This document shows, one piece after another, positions 22,534 through 34,800 of a stretch of DNA of 64,000 bases (positions within the stretch are counted from its first letter, which is position 1; each line of letters opens with the position of its first letter). Both the position numbers and the translations under genes were made by a program. The notes beneath the pieces were generated by a model. That model searched no databases. It was not told the DNA's origin and saw only the letters and a program-made list of their open reading frames with translations. Source of the DNA: Clarkia xantiana subsp. parviflora (lineage: Eukaryota > Streptophyta > Magnoliopsida > Myrtales > Onagraceae); contig JAPTYO010000020.1 in assembly GCA_036873135.1 (NCBI GenBank), positions 1,728,081-1,792,080 of the forward strand. Direction: 5' to 3'.

Positions 22534-25500
22534 TGTTAAATATAGAATCTTGTATTATTCTGTATAATTGTTATTTTCCATTCCTAGTTGCTTTCCTAGT
22601 TTAGCTATTTACCAAGTTTAGCTTGATTGTATCATTATATATTGTAAGCTTTGATTAGTGAATAAATATACAGAATTTACGAATCTTTTCATGGTATCAG
22701 AGCCACCTTCAGTTTGCTAATTCTGCCATTACCTGCTGTCATTCCGTCTGCCACCAGTCAGAGCCGTCGCTGCCATTCCGCCGGCCACCAGGCGTGAGCC
22801 GTCGCTCCATTCCGTCGCCCATCATTCATTAGCCGCCACTGCAGATTTCGTCTGTGCCAGGGCCGTTTCTGTGACCGCTCATCTTCCGGCTCACCTGTTC
22901 CAACCGTTGCTGCCCCAGTCTCGCCAGAATCAATCACGCCGCCATCAAACAGCCGCCGGAATTAGTCACGCAGCACCAGATTCGTCGAGCCGTGCACTGA
23001 CAGAGCACCTCCAGTCGTTGTTGCCTGAGCTGCCCTAGTCTTCATCGGAGCCGCTCTCCGACCCGTCCGTTTCGCCGGCGGCCGCCCAACTGTTTCCGCT
23101 CTGCTGGTTAGGGTTCGGGCAATCTACTGATCTGACGCTGCGTTTTATTAATTGCCGGTTCAAATAGTGGGGAGAGCCGGTTCGGTTTGGTTACTGGTCT
23201 GGTTCTATTACTGGTTCGGTCTGATATCCGGTTCTAATTGCTGGTCCGGTTCTAACTGTTGTTGTATCTGATCCGTGTCTAATCCGTTTCTGCTGTTCGT
23301 GTCTGATTCGTTTCTGAACGGTGTATGCTACTGTTCGTTTCTGATCTGTTTCTGACTCCTATTCCGTTTGTGATCCGTTTCAAAGTTGCTGTTATTTGTT
23401 CTTTTATGGAGAACCCAGTATTGGTGGCCAAATCTTACATGGGTAAGAGCACAAGTCAATCGATTGTCAATCAACCTGTCAACAACCACACTGATGCAGA
23501 TGAAGTTGATACCATTGTTCAGCGACTTACGCAGTTGTGCTTCCCTCGTGTCAACATGACACCTCAGCTGCAAACTCCAAGGGCAATTATTGGCCCCTCA
23601 GGTATGACTTCCAACTGCTTATTAGCATCAAAACTATTATGGATTGTTGATTCAGGTGCTACTGATCACATGACTGGTAATAAGAGTTTACTGTCAGGAC
23701 TTACCACTACCTCACAACCACCTGTCCAAATAGCTAATGGCTCCACTTGTCATATAGAAGGAATTGGATCCACTAAAATTTCACCACATATGTCATTATC
23801 ATCTGTCTTATATGTTCCTTCGTTTCCTGAAAATCTCTTGTCGGTGAGCAAATTAATAGAACAGTTATATTGCCCAGTTACTTTCACTCCAACTAAATGC
23901 GTTTTTCAGGAATTAGGGACTAACAAGTTGATTGGAACTGCATATAAGCACAACGGTCTATATTACATGGAGAGTTCACCTCAACGAGTTGCGTACATGA
24001 GTACTAGTAGTGCTGAGGAGGTTCATTATCAGTTGGGGCATCCATCTCTACAGGTTCTAAAAACACTTCGTCCTGAATTCCGTTCAGTTTCTGAATTAGT
24101 TTGTGAGTCTTGTATCCAAGGAAAGCATATCCGTGCTTCTCATCAACCTAGAATTACTCGTCTGTCTGTTGGTATCTTTGATTTAGTGCATTCAAATGTA
24201 TGGGGTCCTTGCCCAGTTACATCTATCTCAGATTTTCGTTACTTCGTCACTTTTGTGGATGATTTCTCTCGTGCAACTTGGATGTTTGTCATCAAATCTA
24301 GGCAAGAGGTATTTGCAAAATTTATGACGTTTTGTTCTTATGTGAAAAATCAGTTTGGCACTACCATTAAAACACTTCGTAGTGACAATGCAAAATAATA
24401 TTTCGCAAAAGAATTTGTTCAATATATGAGTGATAATGGCATCATCCATGAATCATCTTGTGCGTATACACCTCAACAAAATGGAGTGGCTGAACGAAAG
24501 AACAGACACATACTCGAGGTGGCTCGCACTATGATGATACATGGTCATGTCCCTCATCGTTTCTGGGCCGATGCAGTTCTAACTGCATGTTTTCTGATAA
24601 ATCGTATGTCATCTTCTGTTCTTGATGGTGAAATACCTTATAATGTCCTATTTCCGTCTGCACCTTTGTTCCCGGTTTCACCTAAAATTTTTGGTTGTGT
24701 TTGTTATGTGTACGACAATCGACCAGGCCGTACAAAACTTGATCCAAAGTCTGTTCGTTGTATTTTTGTTGGCTATTTTGGAACTCATAAAGGTTATCGT
24801 TGTTATAGCCCCACTCTTAGGAGATATTTTGTCTCCTCTGACGTGACTTTTATGGAGTCTGTACCGTTTTTTCTTAAATCTGAACAAAACTTGTCCAATA
24901 AATCTCCACCTATCATTACTGTTCTAACATATCCTGAAGTTCAAGTCCACTCTTCTTCACTCGAGACTGATAGTGCACCTCATACGCCTCCTATTACTCA
25001 GGTATATACTCGAAGGGATAAGTTTCTTCCTAATAATACTAACTCTGTTCAGACCATGCAGGACCATGAGACTCGTACATCCCTTATTCCAAACATTGAA
25101 CCCCCACCTGAATCTCCATCATCTCCTACACAACCAGATAATCCCTCACCAACTCCTAGAAATGAATCTACCCATGATATTGATCTTCCCATTGCTCTTC
25201 GAAAAAGCTCCCGTCATTGCCCCAGTACCAGATATCCCCTAGATAGCTTCTGTTCATATGCATCCCTATCTACAGATCACCGTGCCTTTAAAACCAATCT
25301 TGACAGTTACTCTGTTCCTAGAAATGTGACGGAAGCCCTGGCCAATCCAGGGTGGTTTAGTGCTATGCAGGAGGAAATGTCAGCTCTTTGGAAAAATCAG
25401 ACGTGGGATCTATGTCCTCTTCCTCCGGGCAAAAAGGCAGTCGGTTGTAAATGGGTCTTCACGATAAAGGTTCATCCTGATGGGTCGCTACATCGACTCA

Positions 25501-27031
25501 AGGCCCGCTTGGTTGCAAAGGGATATTCTCAAGAATATGGCATTGATTATGATGAGACATTTTCTCCGGTTGCTAAGATGGCGTCTGTTCGCGTCTGTCT
25601 CTCTCTGGCGGCCATCCGTCACTGGCCTCTGCACCAACAGGATGTCAAGAATGCATTTCTCAATGGCATTCTTGAGGAGGAGGTTTACATGACTCAGCCA
25701 CCTGGATTTGTTGTTCAGGAGGAGACTTCCAAGGTCTGCCGTCTGCGCAAGTCCCTATATGGTCTGAAGCAATCCCCCCGAGCTTGGTTTGGACGGTTCT
25801 CCCACGTACTTAATCAATTTGGCATGACTAGGAGTGCCAATGATCATTCAGTTTTCTACAGGCACCTAAAGGAGAAGACCATCATTCTAGTTGTGTATGT
25901 TGATGATCTGATCATTACCGGTTACGATGACGAAGGGATCTCGGCATTAAAGAAGTTCTTGAATACGCAATTTCAGATAACAGACCTTGGTAAGCTCAAG
26001 TACTTTCTTGGGAACGAGGTATCACGGTCTTCTGGGAAGATAATTATTTGTCAGAGGAAGTATGTCCTGGATATGCTATCTGCGTGTGGGTTACTTGGGT
26101 GCAAGCCTGTTGACTCGCCTATGGTTCCTGAGATCAAGCTCCGACCTAATCAAGGGGAACCTCTACATGATCCTGAAAAGTATCGAAGATTAGTCGGGAA
26201 GTTGAATTATTTAACGGTTACTCGACCAGATATCTCTTATCCAGTGAGTGTTGTGAGTCAGTTCATGTCAGCTCCGCACACAACACACTGGGATGCGGCA
26301 ATTCAGATCCTTAGATACCTTAAAGGATCCCCAGGTAAAGGACTTGTATATTCTGATCAGGGACATAGTAGAATCGCAGCGTTCACTGATGCCGATTGGG
26401 AAGGATGTCCTACTACTCGGAGGTCCACCACTGGGTATTGTATCTTCTTTGGTGGGAACCTTATATCTTGGAAGAGTAAGAAGCATACAGTTGTATCTCG
26501 ATCTAGTGCGGAGTCAGAATACCGTGCAATGGCAAACACATCATGCGAGCTCATTTGGACGAAACGCTTACTCTGTGAACTAGGTATTCATCATGACGGT
26601 CTAATGAGACTACATTGTGATAATGAATTCGCCATGCATATTGCCAAGAACCAAGTCTTCCATGAGAGGACCAAGCACATTGAGGTGGATTGTCATTCTG
26701 TTCGAGACCTTGTTGTGGGAACATTCTCTAGCCCTCCATACATTCAACTCATTCCCGTTCGAACAGATTTCCAACTTGCAGACATTCTAACTAAGCCTCT
26801 CCGCAAAGCTTCAATTAATGATCTATGTGACAAGTTGTGCATGCTAGATATATACGCTTCAACTTGAGGAGGAGTGTTAAATATAGAATCTTGTATATTC
26901 TGTATAATTGTTATTTTCCATTCTTAGTTGCTTTCCTAGTTTAACTATTTACCAAGTTTAGCTTGATTGTATCATTATATATTGTAAGCTTTGATTAGTG
27001 AATAAATATACAAAATTTACGAATCTTTTCA
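22534..27031 (+). mobile_element. Copia LTR retrotransposon with very short LTRs
   Basis: The LTRs are 22534-22691 (158 bp) and 26875-27031 (157 bp), both TG..CA. By eye they differ by three substitutions and one indel. A perfect 5-bp target duplication ATTAG flanks the element (22529-22533 and 27032-27036). A primer-binding site tggtatcagagcc starts at 22692, and a polypurine tract gaggaggag precedes the 3' LTR. The stretch 22700-23400 is GC-rich leader without recognisable Gag. The element sits about 430 bp downstream of the RAP2.4-type gene, in the same orientation. Confidence 0.95.
23406..26867 (+). pseudogene. Copia pol remnant (protease, integrase, RT, RNase H) with one in-frame stop
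   Basis: Domains in order are aspartic protease (WIVDSGATDHMTG), GAG-pre-integrase, integrase core (FVDDFSRATW, PQQNGVAERKN), reverse transcriptase (YDETFSPVAKM, VYVDDLIITG) and RNase H (DADWEGC, SSAESEYRAMA). An in-frame TAA at 24396-24398 interrupts the integrase, and the frame is the same on both sides. Typical Copia Gag with its CCHC knuckle is absent upstream of the protease; only about 80 unrelated-looking residues precede it. The element therefore could not make its own particle and would have needed help from a relative. Confidence 0.9.
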
Positions 27032-27036
27032 ATTAG

Positions 27037-28740
27037 TTGGGTCATAACTTTTATCATTTTAATTTATTGCTTCTAAATTATATGACGTGCTTAATCTTAT
27101 TTATCATTGACCTGCAATATGTTTTTTTTTTGTGCCAGCCTGCAATAAAGATTAACTACCTCTTTTCTTTATTTCTTTTCTTTTTTATTTCTTTTTTTTA
27201 AATACTTTGCTTGGAGCTAAAGTATGCGGGAAAATGGCAATTATAAAGGAGCCATTTTGTTTGGGGTTTAGGGTTCTGAGTAAAGTTAAACAATATCAGA
27301 TTAAATTTTAGAAATTGGTATTTTCTAAAATGGGTATTTTCAGTTCTGCAAATTGGGCGTCTAATAAAATACTCGGAACCGGAAAGTATATGCATATTAT
27401 TTAATCTAATTAAACTGTACTAACTAATTTTAATTGTAATGTTTACGATTCGAAATTGCGTAAACAATTTTGTATATACAAAAAAATAGAATAGAAAAAA
27501 CTTTACGCACAGTTTCAGGTAGTGAATTATAGTATTCGAAACCTCTTTTATAAGGGCAATTTCAATGAACTCACATACTAAGTCTTAGAAAAGAAAAAAA
27601 AATTTATTAAATATAAGGAATGCTTTATGTTTACGTAAAACTTATTTTCTTTTTCTTCAAATACAGCAGTTCCATTCCATAAATTGTTGCAAAATTAGAC
27701 AAAAACATAATTGTAACGTTACAATTTTTTTTAGTCGATTGTAACGACACAATTGAAACTTTAATTATAACTACTTTTAAAGTTAGTTGTTAAAATTTAA
27801 TAATAAAATATGTTTACGTAAGATGGTTAAGTAAAACCATTGTAGACCTACTATTATTCCTTAAATTACACATAAAAAGTCTACGTGACATATTTAAAGA
27901 AAGCAAAATATGTAATACCATCGTGGATACTCTAATATCAATAAAAAAGTCAATCAAATATTAAGTGCACATGTCTCGATTAATCTGATATAAGAACTCC
28001 ATATTCAACGACTATATTTACGTTCAACTATATTTAGTCAAATATACTAAAAAAAAAGGGAAGTATTATAAAAGAAAATTTGAATTTCTTCTACAAATCC
28101 ATATAAGGATAAACGTTTAGAACATTAATAGGACTCTTGTTTTAAATTTATAAGATATATTTAAGATAAGGTAACGAAATTTCCTAACAAAATACCCCTG
28201 GTTAATGAAAAAAAAAAAACATGATAAATAAATATGTGGAACTCAATATGTTATTAGTATTTGGGGGAAAAAACATGTTATGAGTATAATCCCTAATGAA
28301 ATTCGAGATCTAACGATTGACAAAAAAAAAAAAAAAAATCTACTTCCTTTACCCGAAAATTACCTATCAAATTGACTTATTAATAATAAATAATAGCCAA
28401 AAAAGTGGATATATTTCTTTAAAAAATATTAACGCTGTAGTATAATAAATCGATAAATAATACATCTCAAATTATCTCGGATAGAATTAAGATAAGATTA
28501 ACAAAAGTGCTGCGGTTTTAACAAAAATACGAATACGAAGAACAGAAAAGTGAAATACCCGAAACGCCCTTATAATGTGCTAAAGGTTCGCCAAGTTTGC
28601 CGAGCGACCGCCTCAATCCCCAAAACCCCGCCTAATTCTAAGCAACTCATCATTATTTGCAGATAAATAATAATAACGATAATTAACTTTTTATTTAATC
28701 AATAGTATGATAATAATAATAATATAATAGTAGATCTATC
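27037..28740. other. AT-rich intergenic DNA with a MITE remnant; FAF-like promoter at the end
   Basis: A diverged GAGCATCC-type element occupies about 27560-27933 (aaggaatgctttatg on the left, tgtaataccatcgtggatactct at the right end). I see no gene. The last ~100 bases before 28740 are likely promoter and leader of the FAF-like gene. Confidence 0.45.
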
Positions 28741-29685
28741 TTCTTCTTCCTCCTCCATTGTTGAATTCTCTTTCTCTCTGCAATTCCGAGCTCTTCTTCA
28801 CCGAGCTTACTAATGGTGACTTCACCGGAACGGTTTTCGTTTCCCCTCATCGGAAACTGCATCGGCTGCGAGAACTGCGTCGAGGCCATGCCGTTGATCG
28901 GAGCCGACTCGGTGCGAAACACGCGCATCGCCACAAAAACGCGGTGCGTGAAAAAAATCGAGCACCCACCGCCGATTCCGCTGCTCGCCCGCACCGGGAA
29001 TCTTCACTCGCGGATGCCGTGGGTCCTACGAAGGCACTACACGGCCGATGGCCGGTTAATTCTCCGGGAAGAGAGGGTTAGACATCACGAGTATTTCCGG
29101 GCCCACCGCTCCGGCGGCCGCCTCACTCTCCAGCTCGTGTCGGTCGATAACGGGTTCGATCTTCCGATTGTAAACCCGGATGACTGCGAAAACGACGTTT
29201 CGAATAGTTACTTGCACTCCAAGGAAGACGTTTCGAATAGTTCCTTGCAGTCCAAGGAAGACGTTTCGGATAGTTTCTTGCAGTCCAAGGAAGACGTTTC
29301 GAATAGTTTCTTGCACTCCGAGGAAAACGTTTCGAATAGTTTCTTGCACTCCAAGGAAGACGTTTCGAATAGTTTATTGCAGTCCAAGGAAGACGTTTCG
29401 AATAATTTATTAAACTGCAAGGAAAACGTTTCGAATAGTTTATTGCACTCCAATGAAGACGCTTCGAATAGTTTCTTGCGCTCCAAGGAAGACATATACC
29501 ATGAAGAAGAAGAGCAGAAAGATGATAAGGAACAATATTCATTAGTGTCGGAAACTGTGTCGGATAGTGGGAGCGGGGGGATTAGTGGTAGTGGTGAATG
29601 GAAGTGTTTGTACAAGACAGTGAGCCCTAGCTCGTCTTGTATATTTGGGATGCATGTACACTCATTAGGGCCAGTTCTTGGTTAA
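28741..29685 (+). CDS. FANTASTIC FOUR (FAF)-like protein with an 11-residue tandem repeat
   Basis: This is a single-exon gene with the start ATG at 28813 and 290 residues; the few dozen bases before it are presumed leader. Residues ~53-109 match the FAF domain: PPPIPLL, then MPWVLRRHYTADGRLILREE, then a Gly-Arg-Leu segment ending LTLQLV. FAF proteins are plant regulators linked to shoot meristem size and WUSCHEL control in Arabidopsis; the biochemical role is unclear. Residues ~128-226 are nine copies of an 11-residue unit, consensus DVSNSFLHSKE. An acidic stretch (EEEEQKDDKEQ) and a Ser/Gly-rich tail follow. I do not know this repeat from other FAF proteins. Because the 33-bp unit lacks stops in several frames, long open frames also appear on the minus strand; these are not genes. 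Confidence 0.82.
29194..29490 (+). repeat. Nine 33-bp in-frame tandem units inside the FAF-like gene
   Basis: The unit reads gacgtttcgaatagtttctt followed by gcactccaaggaa with few changes. All nine copies keep the 33-bp length, so the reading frame is preserved. Several units differ at only one to three bases, which points to recent expansion. Confidence 0.93.
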
Positions 29686-31160
29686 ATTCAATAACTTAGG
29701 GTTTATTAGGAAAAAAAATACGTTTTTTTGGGTCTTCTGTGATGGAAGAGATTTAAGGTTTCCTTTGATTAATTAGTTCATTTTGAATCGACCAGGGTTG
29801 ATAATTTTCTTTGCATAATATACATGTGTCCTGAACTTTTGAGCTTCGTTGTGTGGTTTTTTTTTTTTTTTTCTCCATGACATGAAACGAAATAGGCAGA
29901 TAGACTTAAATTTAGTGAACAACTGACAAATATGCACTGTTTTGTTAATGTAACCTCACCACAGTTAAAACGTCGACTTATTAAACTCAGTTCTACTCAC
30001 TTCTTGATGCATCGTGATGGTAGGATATGTGCGCAGAAATCGAATGCAAAACGAATCTGAACGCAGGGTTGAGGAAAACCTCGATTTTCTGATTTATCGA
30101 TAACTAAATGTAAAATTCGGCCAACAAATGTCTTAAATAGAAAACCCTAACCTAGAAAATAAAGAACAAGTCCCAAATAAATTGAAAATTAAAAAAAGAC
30201 CCGAAATAACATAAAAACGCGATTTTAACCCCCAAGATGATGGAATGTGGCCAAAAAGCAGCGCAGTACACGACATAACCATGCTTTTGGGACCGGAACG
30301 CCGCTTCCGCCCGAAAAATACTATTCACGCGCCAAAATCCGAAAGTTGAAACTCCGAGACTAGACATCGCCAAATTCTCAAAATTAGTCGGTTCCGCCTG
30401 CATCACTTTCTACGGGGTTAAATACTATAATATTCCTTTTAAATTAAATAACAGATGACGAAAAAGGTGGTTTTAAAATATGAATAAGAGGGCATGTTGA
30501 AAACATTCACTCATTAGATTGTGTTATAATTAGGATAGTGTCAAGTAAGTAGCTTTTATTAGTAATATAAAGTGTAAAAACCAAAATAAGCTAGTTAACT
30601 AATTGGAATACTATTAGTAGTAGTGGTTAAAAGCGCTTATTTATATGTGATTTGACTAAGTTTTATGTTCGAAACTCGTTAGGGTTAACCCCTTAGGAGC
30701 GTCACTTCACGGTGGATTTAAAAAAAAAAATAAAAAAAAATCCCGCCTGGCTTCATACTGCGTCGGGCATATAATAATGCGAGTAGAACTGGACTTAACG
30801 GGCCGACCTCTTTCATATACTTGGCTGTTGGTAGGACTATGTTAACAGAGATAGTGTATGAACTAGTTGTTCATTAAGTCTGGTCGGAAAAACTCCAGGC
30901 CATTAGCAGGATAGTCCCAACATTACGTAGCGGGATAACAATTGAAGTTCCTATTTATTACAATGTATTTTCTTAGATTATTAAAAAAAAACAATTTATC
31001 AAACATTATTTTGGAATGCAGAAGATCTTCAAAGAGAACAAAAGGGTAATGATTGGAGAGAATCATCATGGGGTTAGGTAATCTTGTTGATAAAACACAG
31101 TTCATAGGCAGGGTTAAATCAGTAAAAACATTCGTTGTCAATATGATTAAACTTTTCTGT
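29686..31160. other. Intergenic DNA between FAF-like and MUB genes
   Basis: The FAF 3' UTR comes first. The stretch 30020-30430 is more GC-rich than its flanks and may be an old LTR or other element, but I could not find its ends. The region 30600-30990 is the best copy of the dispersed, possibly tRNA-derived family, with agtggttaaaagcgct, atgttcgaaactcg and aacattacgtagcgggat. No gene is seen. Confidence 0.4.
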
Positions 31161-31884
31161 TAGATTCTGGTAAACATCTCATGACAGGACAAGCCACCTC
31201 ACTTGAAGAACGACGAGGAGGAAGAAGAAGAAGAAGACCAATTCCGGTGGCCGCCTCCTTTGTCTCTGCAATTCACCCACTATTTTGATTTCATCCTCGA
31301 GTTCAAACTATTACAATTCCTCCATTCCAGCAGATTCAGAAATCGATCTGATATAATTGGGAAATTGTTGCAGAATTTGAGCTGAATTCGTCAATTTGAT
31401 TAGATTCAAGTGGATAATTAATCGATTCCTGGAGATGGCAGCGGAGGAAGATTCAGTAGAGTTGATATTTGTAAAGATTTGGGACTTGGAAACTTAAGCA
31501 ATCTCACAGATAGAATTGATATGAAGAACACGTGAAGAATTTAGGGAATAATGCTACTGTATCTTCTCTTATTCAATGCTGCGAAACTTACAAGGTTTAA
31601 ATAGCAACAGAAGAAAACAACTAAACAGCCACCACTACTCAACTATCAACGAAAGTGCTAAAAATAGTTAGAGATCAAATAACAAGCTGCAGCAAATAAA
31701 AACGTGCTGTGAAAAGCAAAACAGATAACTATGAAACTGAACCGGTCTGAATCAAGTGAATCGGTTTGATGATGATGGTCCGACCGGTCTTTAGAAATTT
31801 AAAATTTGAGACGCAGCAGCAATAGACTTTATTCTTCAAATCCTTTCATTCCCTCCCTTAATCTATACACTTGCTAGTGTTAGA

Positions 31885-34800
31885 TTAAAGGATATTTTGA
31901 ACACCCAATCTCTCACGTAAGTGTTCGAATGATGAAGTCTTCAAACCCTTAGTGAGAATATCTGCAGTCTGTTCTTCACTCTTGCAGAAATCAAGATCTA
32001 CTTCTCCATTCTTCACCAAATCTCTTAAGAAAAAATACTTGACATCAATGTGTTTGCTGCACCCATAGAACACTGGATTTCTTGACAGCTTGATCGTTGA
32101 GTCATTATCACACCAGATTCTTGTTGCTTTCTTTTGATTCTCCTTTAAGTCTTCTAGGATTATTCTCACCCATAGAGTTTGACAAGCACATGAAGTGGCT
32201 GCCACAAACTCTGCCTCAGTGCTGGAAAGTGTCACGATGGGTCTTTACCTGCTCCTTCTTTGGTGAGCTTAAGTCCTACTTCAACAGGTGTGCTTACAGA
32301 ATTGCAATTCTGAAGCTTAAACCTCTTAAGCACATCCCTAACATACTTCTTCTGACACACACTAACCCCACTAGCCCCCTGTTTGATTTCAAGCCCTAAG
32401 AAATAGTGTAACTTACCTAAATCTGACATTTCAAATTCCTTCATCATCAGTTCTTTGAATTCTAAATGCATTTTAGGACAGTTACCTGTGTAAATAAGGT
32501 CATCAACATACACACAAACAACTAAGAAACTGCTGTTTCTAGTTTTTATAAACAATGTGTGTTCATAAGGGCTCTTTTCAAAACATTCTATCAGTAGATA
32601 AGATTCTAACCTACTGTACCAAGCTCTAGGGGCTTGTTTTAATCCATAAAGGGCTTTATTCAGTTTATAAACTAGATTTTCTTTCCCTTTGATCTCAAAA
32701 CTTGGCGGTTGATCTACAAAGACCTCCTCTTCTAACTTACCATGGAGAAAAGCAGACTTAACATCTAACTGATAAAGTACCCAACCATGCTTAGCTGCTA
32801 AGGCTAAAATAATCCTAATTGTATCTAACCTTGCTACTGGGGCAAATACTTCGGTATAATCTAGGGTTAACAGGTCTTTTGGTCCATGATGTTTGACAAC
32901 TTTTGGGTTTTGGTCAATGATGTTTTTTTTACCAAGTTTTGGTACCATATGTTTGCAGATTTTTTCTAGTTTTGGTCTAACCGTTACATTCCGTCCATTT
33001 TTTTACATGTACAAGTCACGTGATCCACCCTAAACTTTCAATTTTGTTCAATTTAGTCCCTTTAATACTTTCCTAACCTTTTTTTGGTTCAATTTAGTCC
33101 CGAAGTTTCAAAAATTCAATTGGACCTATTGTCCAATTGGAGTCAATTTTGAAACTTCGAGACTAAATTGAACAAAAAAAAGGTTAAGAAAGTATTAGAG
33201 GGACTAAATTTAAAGTTTAGAGTGGATCACGTGACTTGAACATGTAAAAAAATGGACGGAATGTAACGGTTAGACCAAAACTAGAAAAAATATGCAAACA
33301 TATGGTACCAAAACTAGGTAAAAAAAACATTATTGACCAAAACCCAAAAGTTGTCAAACATTATGGACCAAAAGACCTGTTAACCCTATAATCTATCCCA
33401 TAAGCTTGTTTATAGCCTTTAGCTACTAACCTAGCTTTATACTTATCTACTTCTCCATTTTCTTTTAGCTTAGTCTTAAACACCCACTTGACACCTATGG
33501 TTTCATGACCCTTAGGTAGACTAACTAATTTCCAGGTTTGATTTCTTTCTATTGAGTCAATTTCTACTTGCATAGCTCTCCTCCATTTATCATTTTTGCT
33601 AGCTGACTCATAAGTAAGGGGATCACAATCAGAAAATAGACAGAAATGAGCTATAAAATCAGGATCATTTCTTCTAAGTTCAACACCACTAACCTCATAA
33701 TCATCGAAGTATCTGGGCTTCTTGATTGGTCTGGGATTGCTGTGCCATTCCTCTTCAGGTTCAGGGTCATTACCAACTGATGTTGGCGAACCCTCATAGT
33801 CTACCAGCTATTCTTCTTCTTCTTCTTCTTCTTCTTCTTGCTGGTGGTTTTCTTGAGCTTGCTGCTCATCTTCTATTTGAAGTTGGTTTCCTCCTCCTGT
33901 ATTTTCTTCATCTCTTTTTTCATCAGATCCAACTGGGAGATCATCTTCTCCTCCAACTTCTTCTCCTTCAACAATTAGGGGCTCTCTTCTACCTGTGACC
34001 CCTCCCCAATCCCAGGACTTGTCTTCTGCAAACTTGACATTCCTGCTTATAATGACTTTTCTAGAGATGGGGTTATAGAGCTTATATGCTTTTGAAACAT
34101 CACTAAGCCCTAAAAACACACATTTGAGAGATTTATCTTCTATTTTTCTCCTATTCTCATCAGGTATCTTAGCATAAGCTATACAACCAAATACCTTTAA
34201 ATGACTTACTGAGGGTTTCAAACCTGTCCAAGCTTCTTGTGGAGTCACATCTCGAACAGCAAATGTGGGGCACCTATTGAGCACATGAAAGCTCCAAATT
34301 ACTGCCTCAGGCCAGAACTTCTTAGGTACACTACGTGTATTAAGAATGCTCCTAACCATATTCATGACAGTCTTGTTCTTTCTTTCAGCAACTCCGTTTT
34401 GCTGAGGTGTGAATGGAGCTGTCCTCTGAATCTCAATTCCATTATCTTTGAGATAATCTTCAAACTCGTTTGAGCAAAACTCTCCCCCTCTGTCAGTCCT
34501 GAGACACTTGATTTGATATCCTGAGCTTTTCTCTACGGCAGCTTTAAAAACTCTAAAGATTCTAAATGCTTCAGATTTTTCACTCAGAATTGAAACCCAT
34601 CCTTTTCTAGTAAAATCATCAATAAATGTGATAAAATACTTCTTACCCCCATTTGAAGCTGGAAAGATAGGTCCACATAAATCTGAATGAACCAACTGCA
34701 GTGGTTTTGTGGCCCTCCAAGCTTTGTCTTTTGGAAATTCACTCTTCTCATGCTTCCCAAGAACACATCCTTCACATAGCTCATGTTGAATCTTGATTTG

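Noticed and set aside
29056..29615. Several long minus-strand and alternative-frame proteins over the FAF-like gene
   Set aside because: They are shadows of the stop-free 33-bp repeat; the plus frame has the FAF domain.
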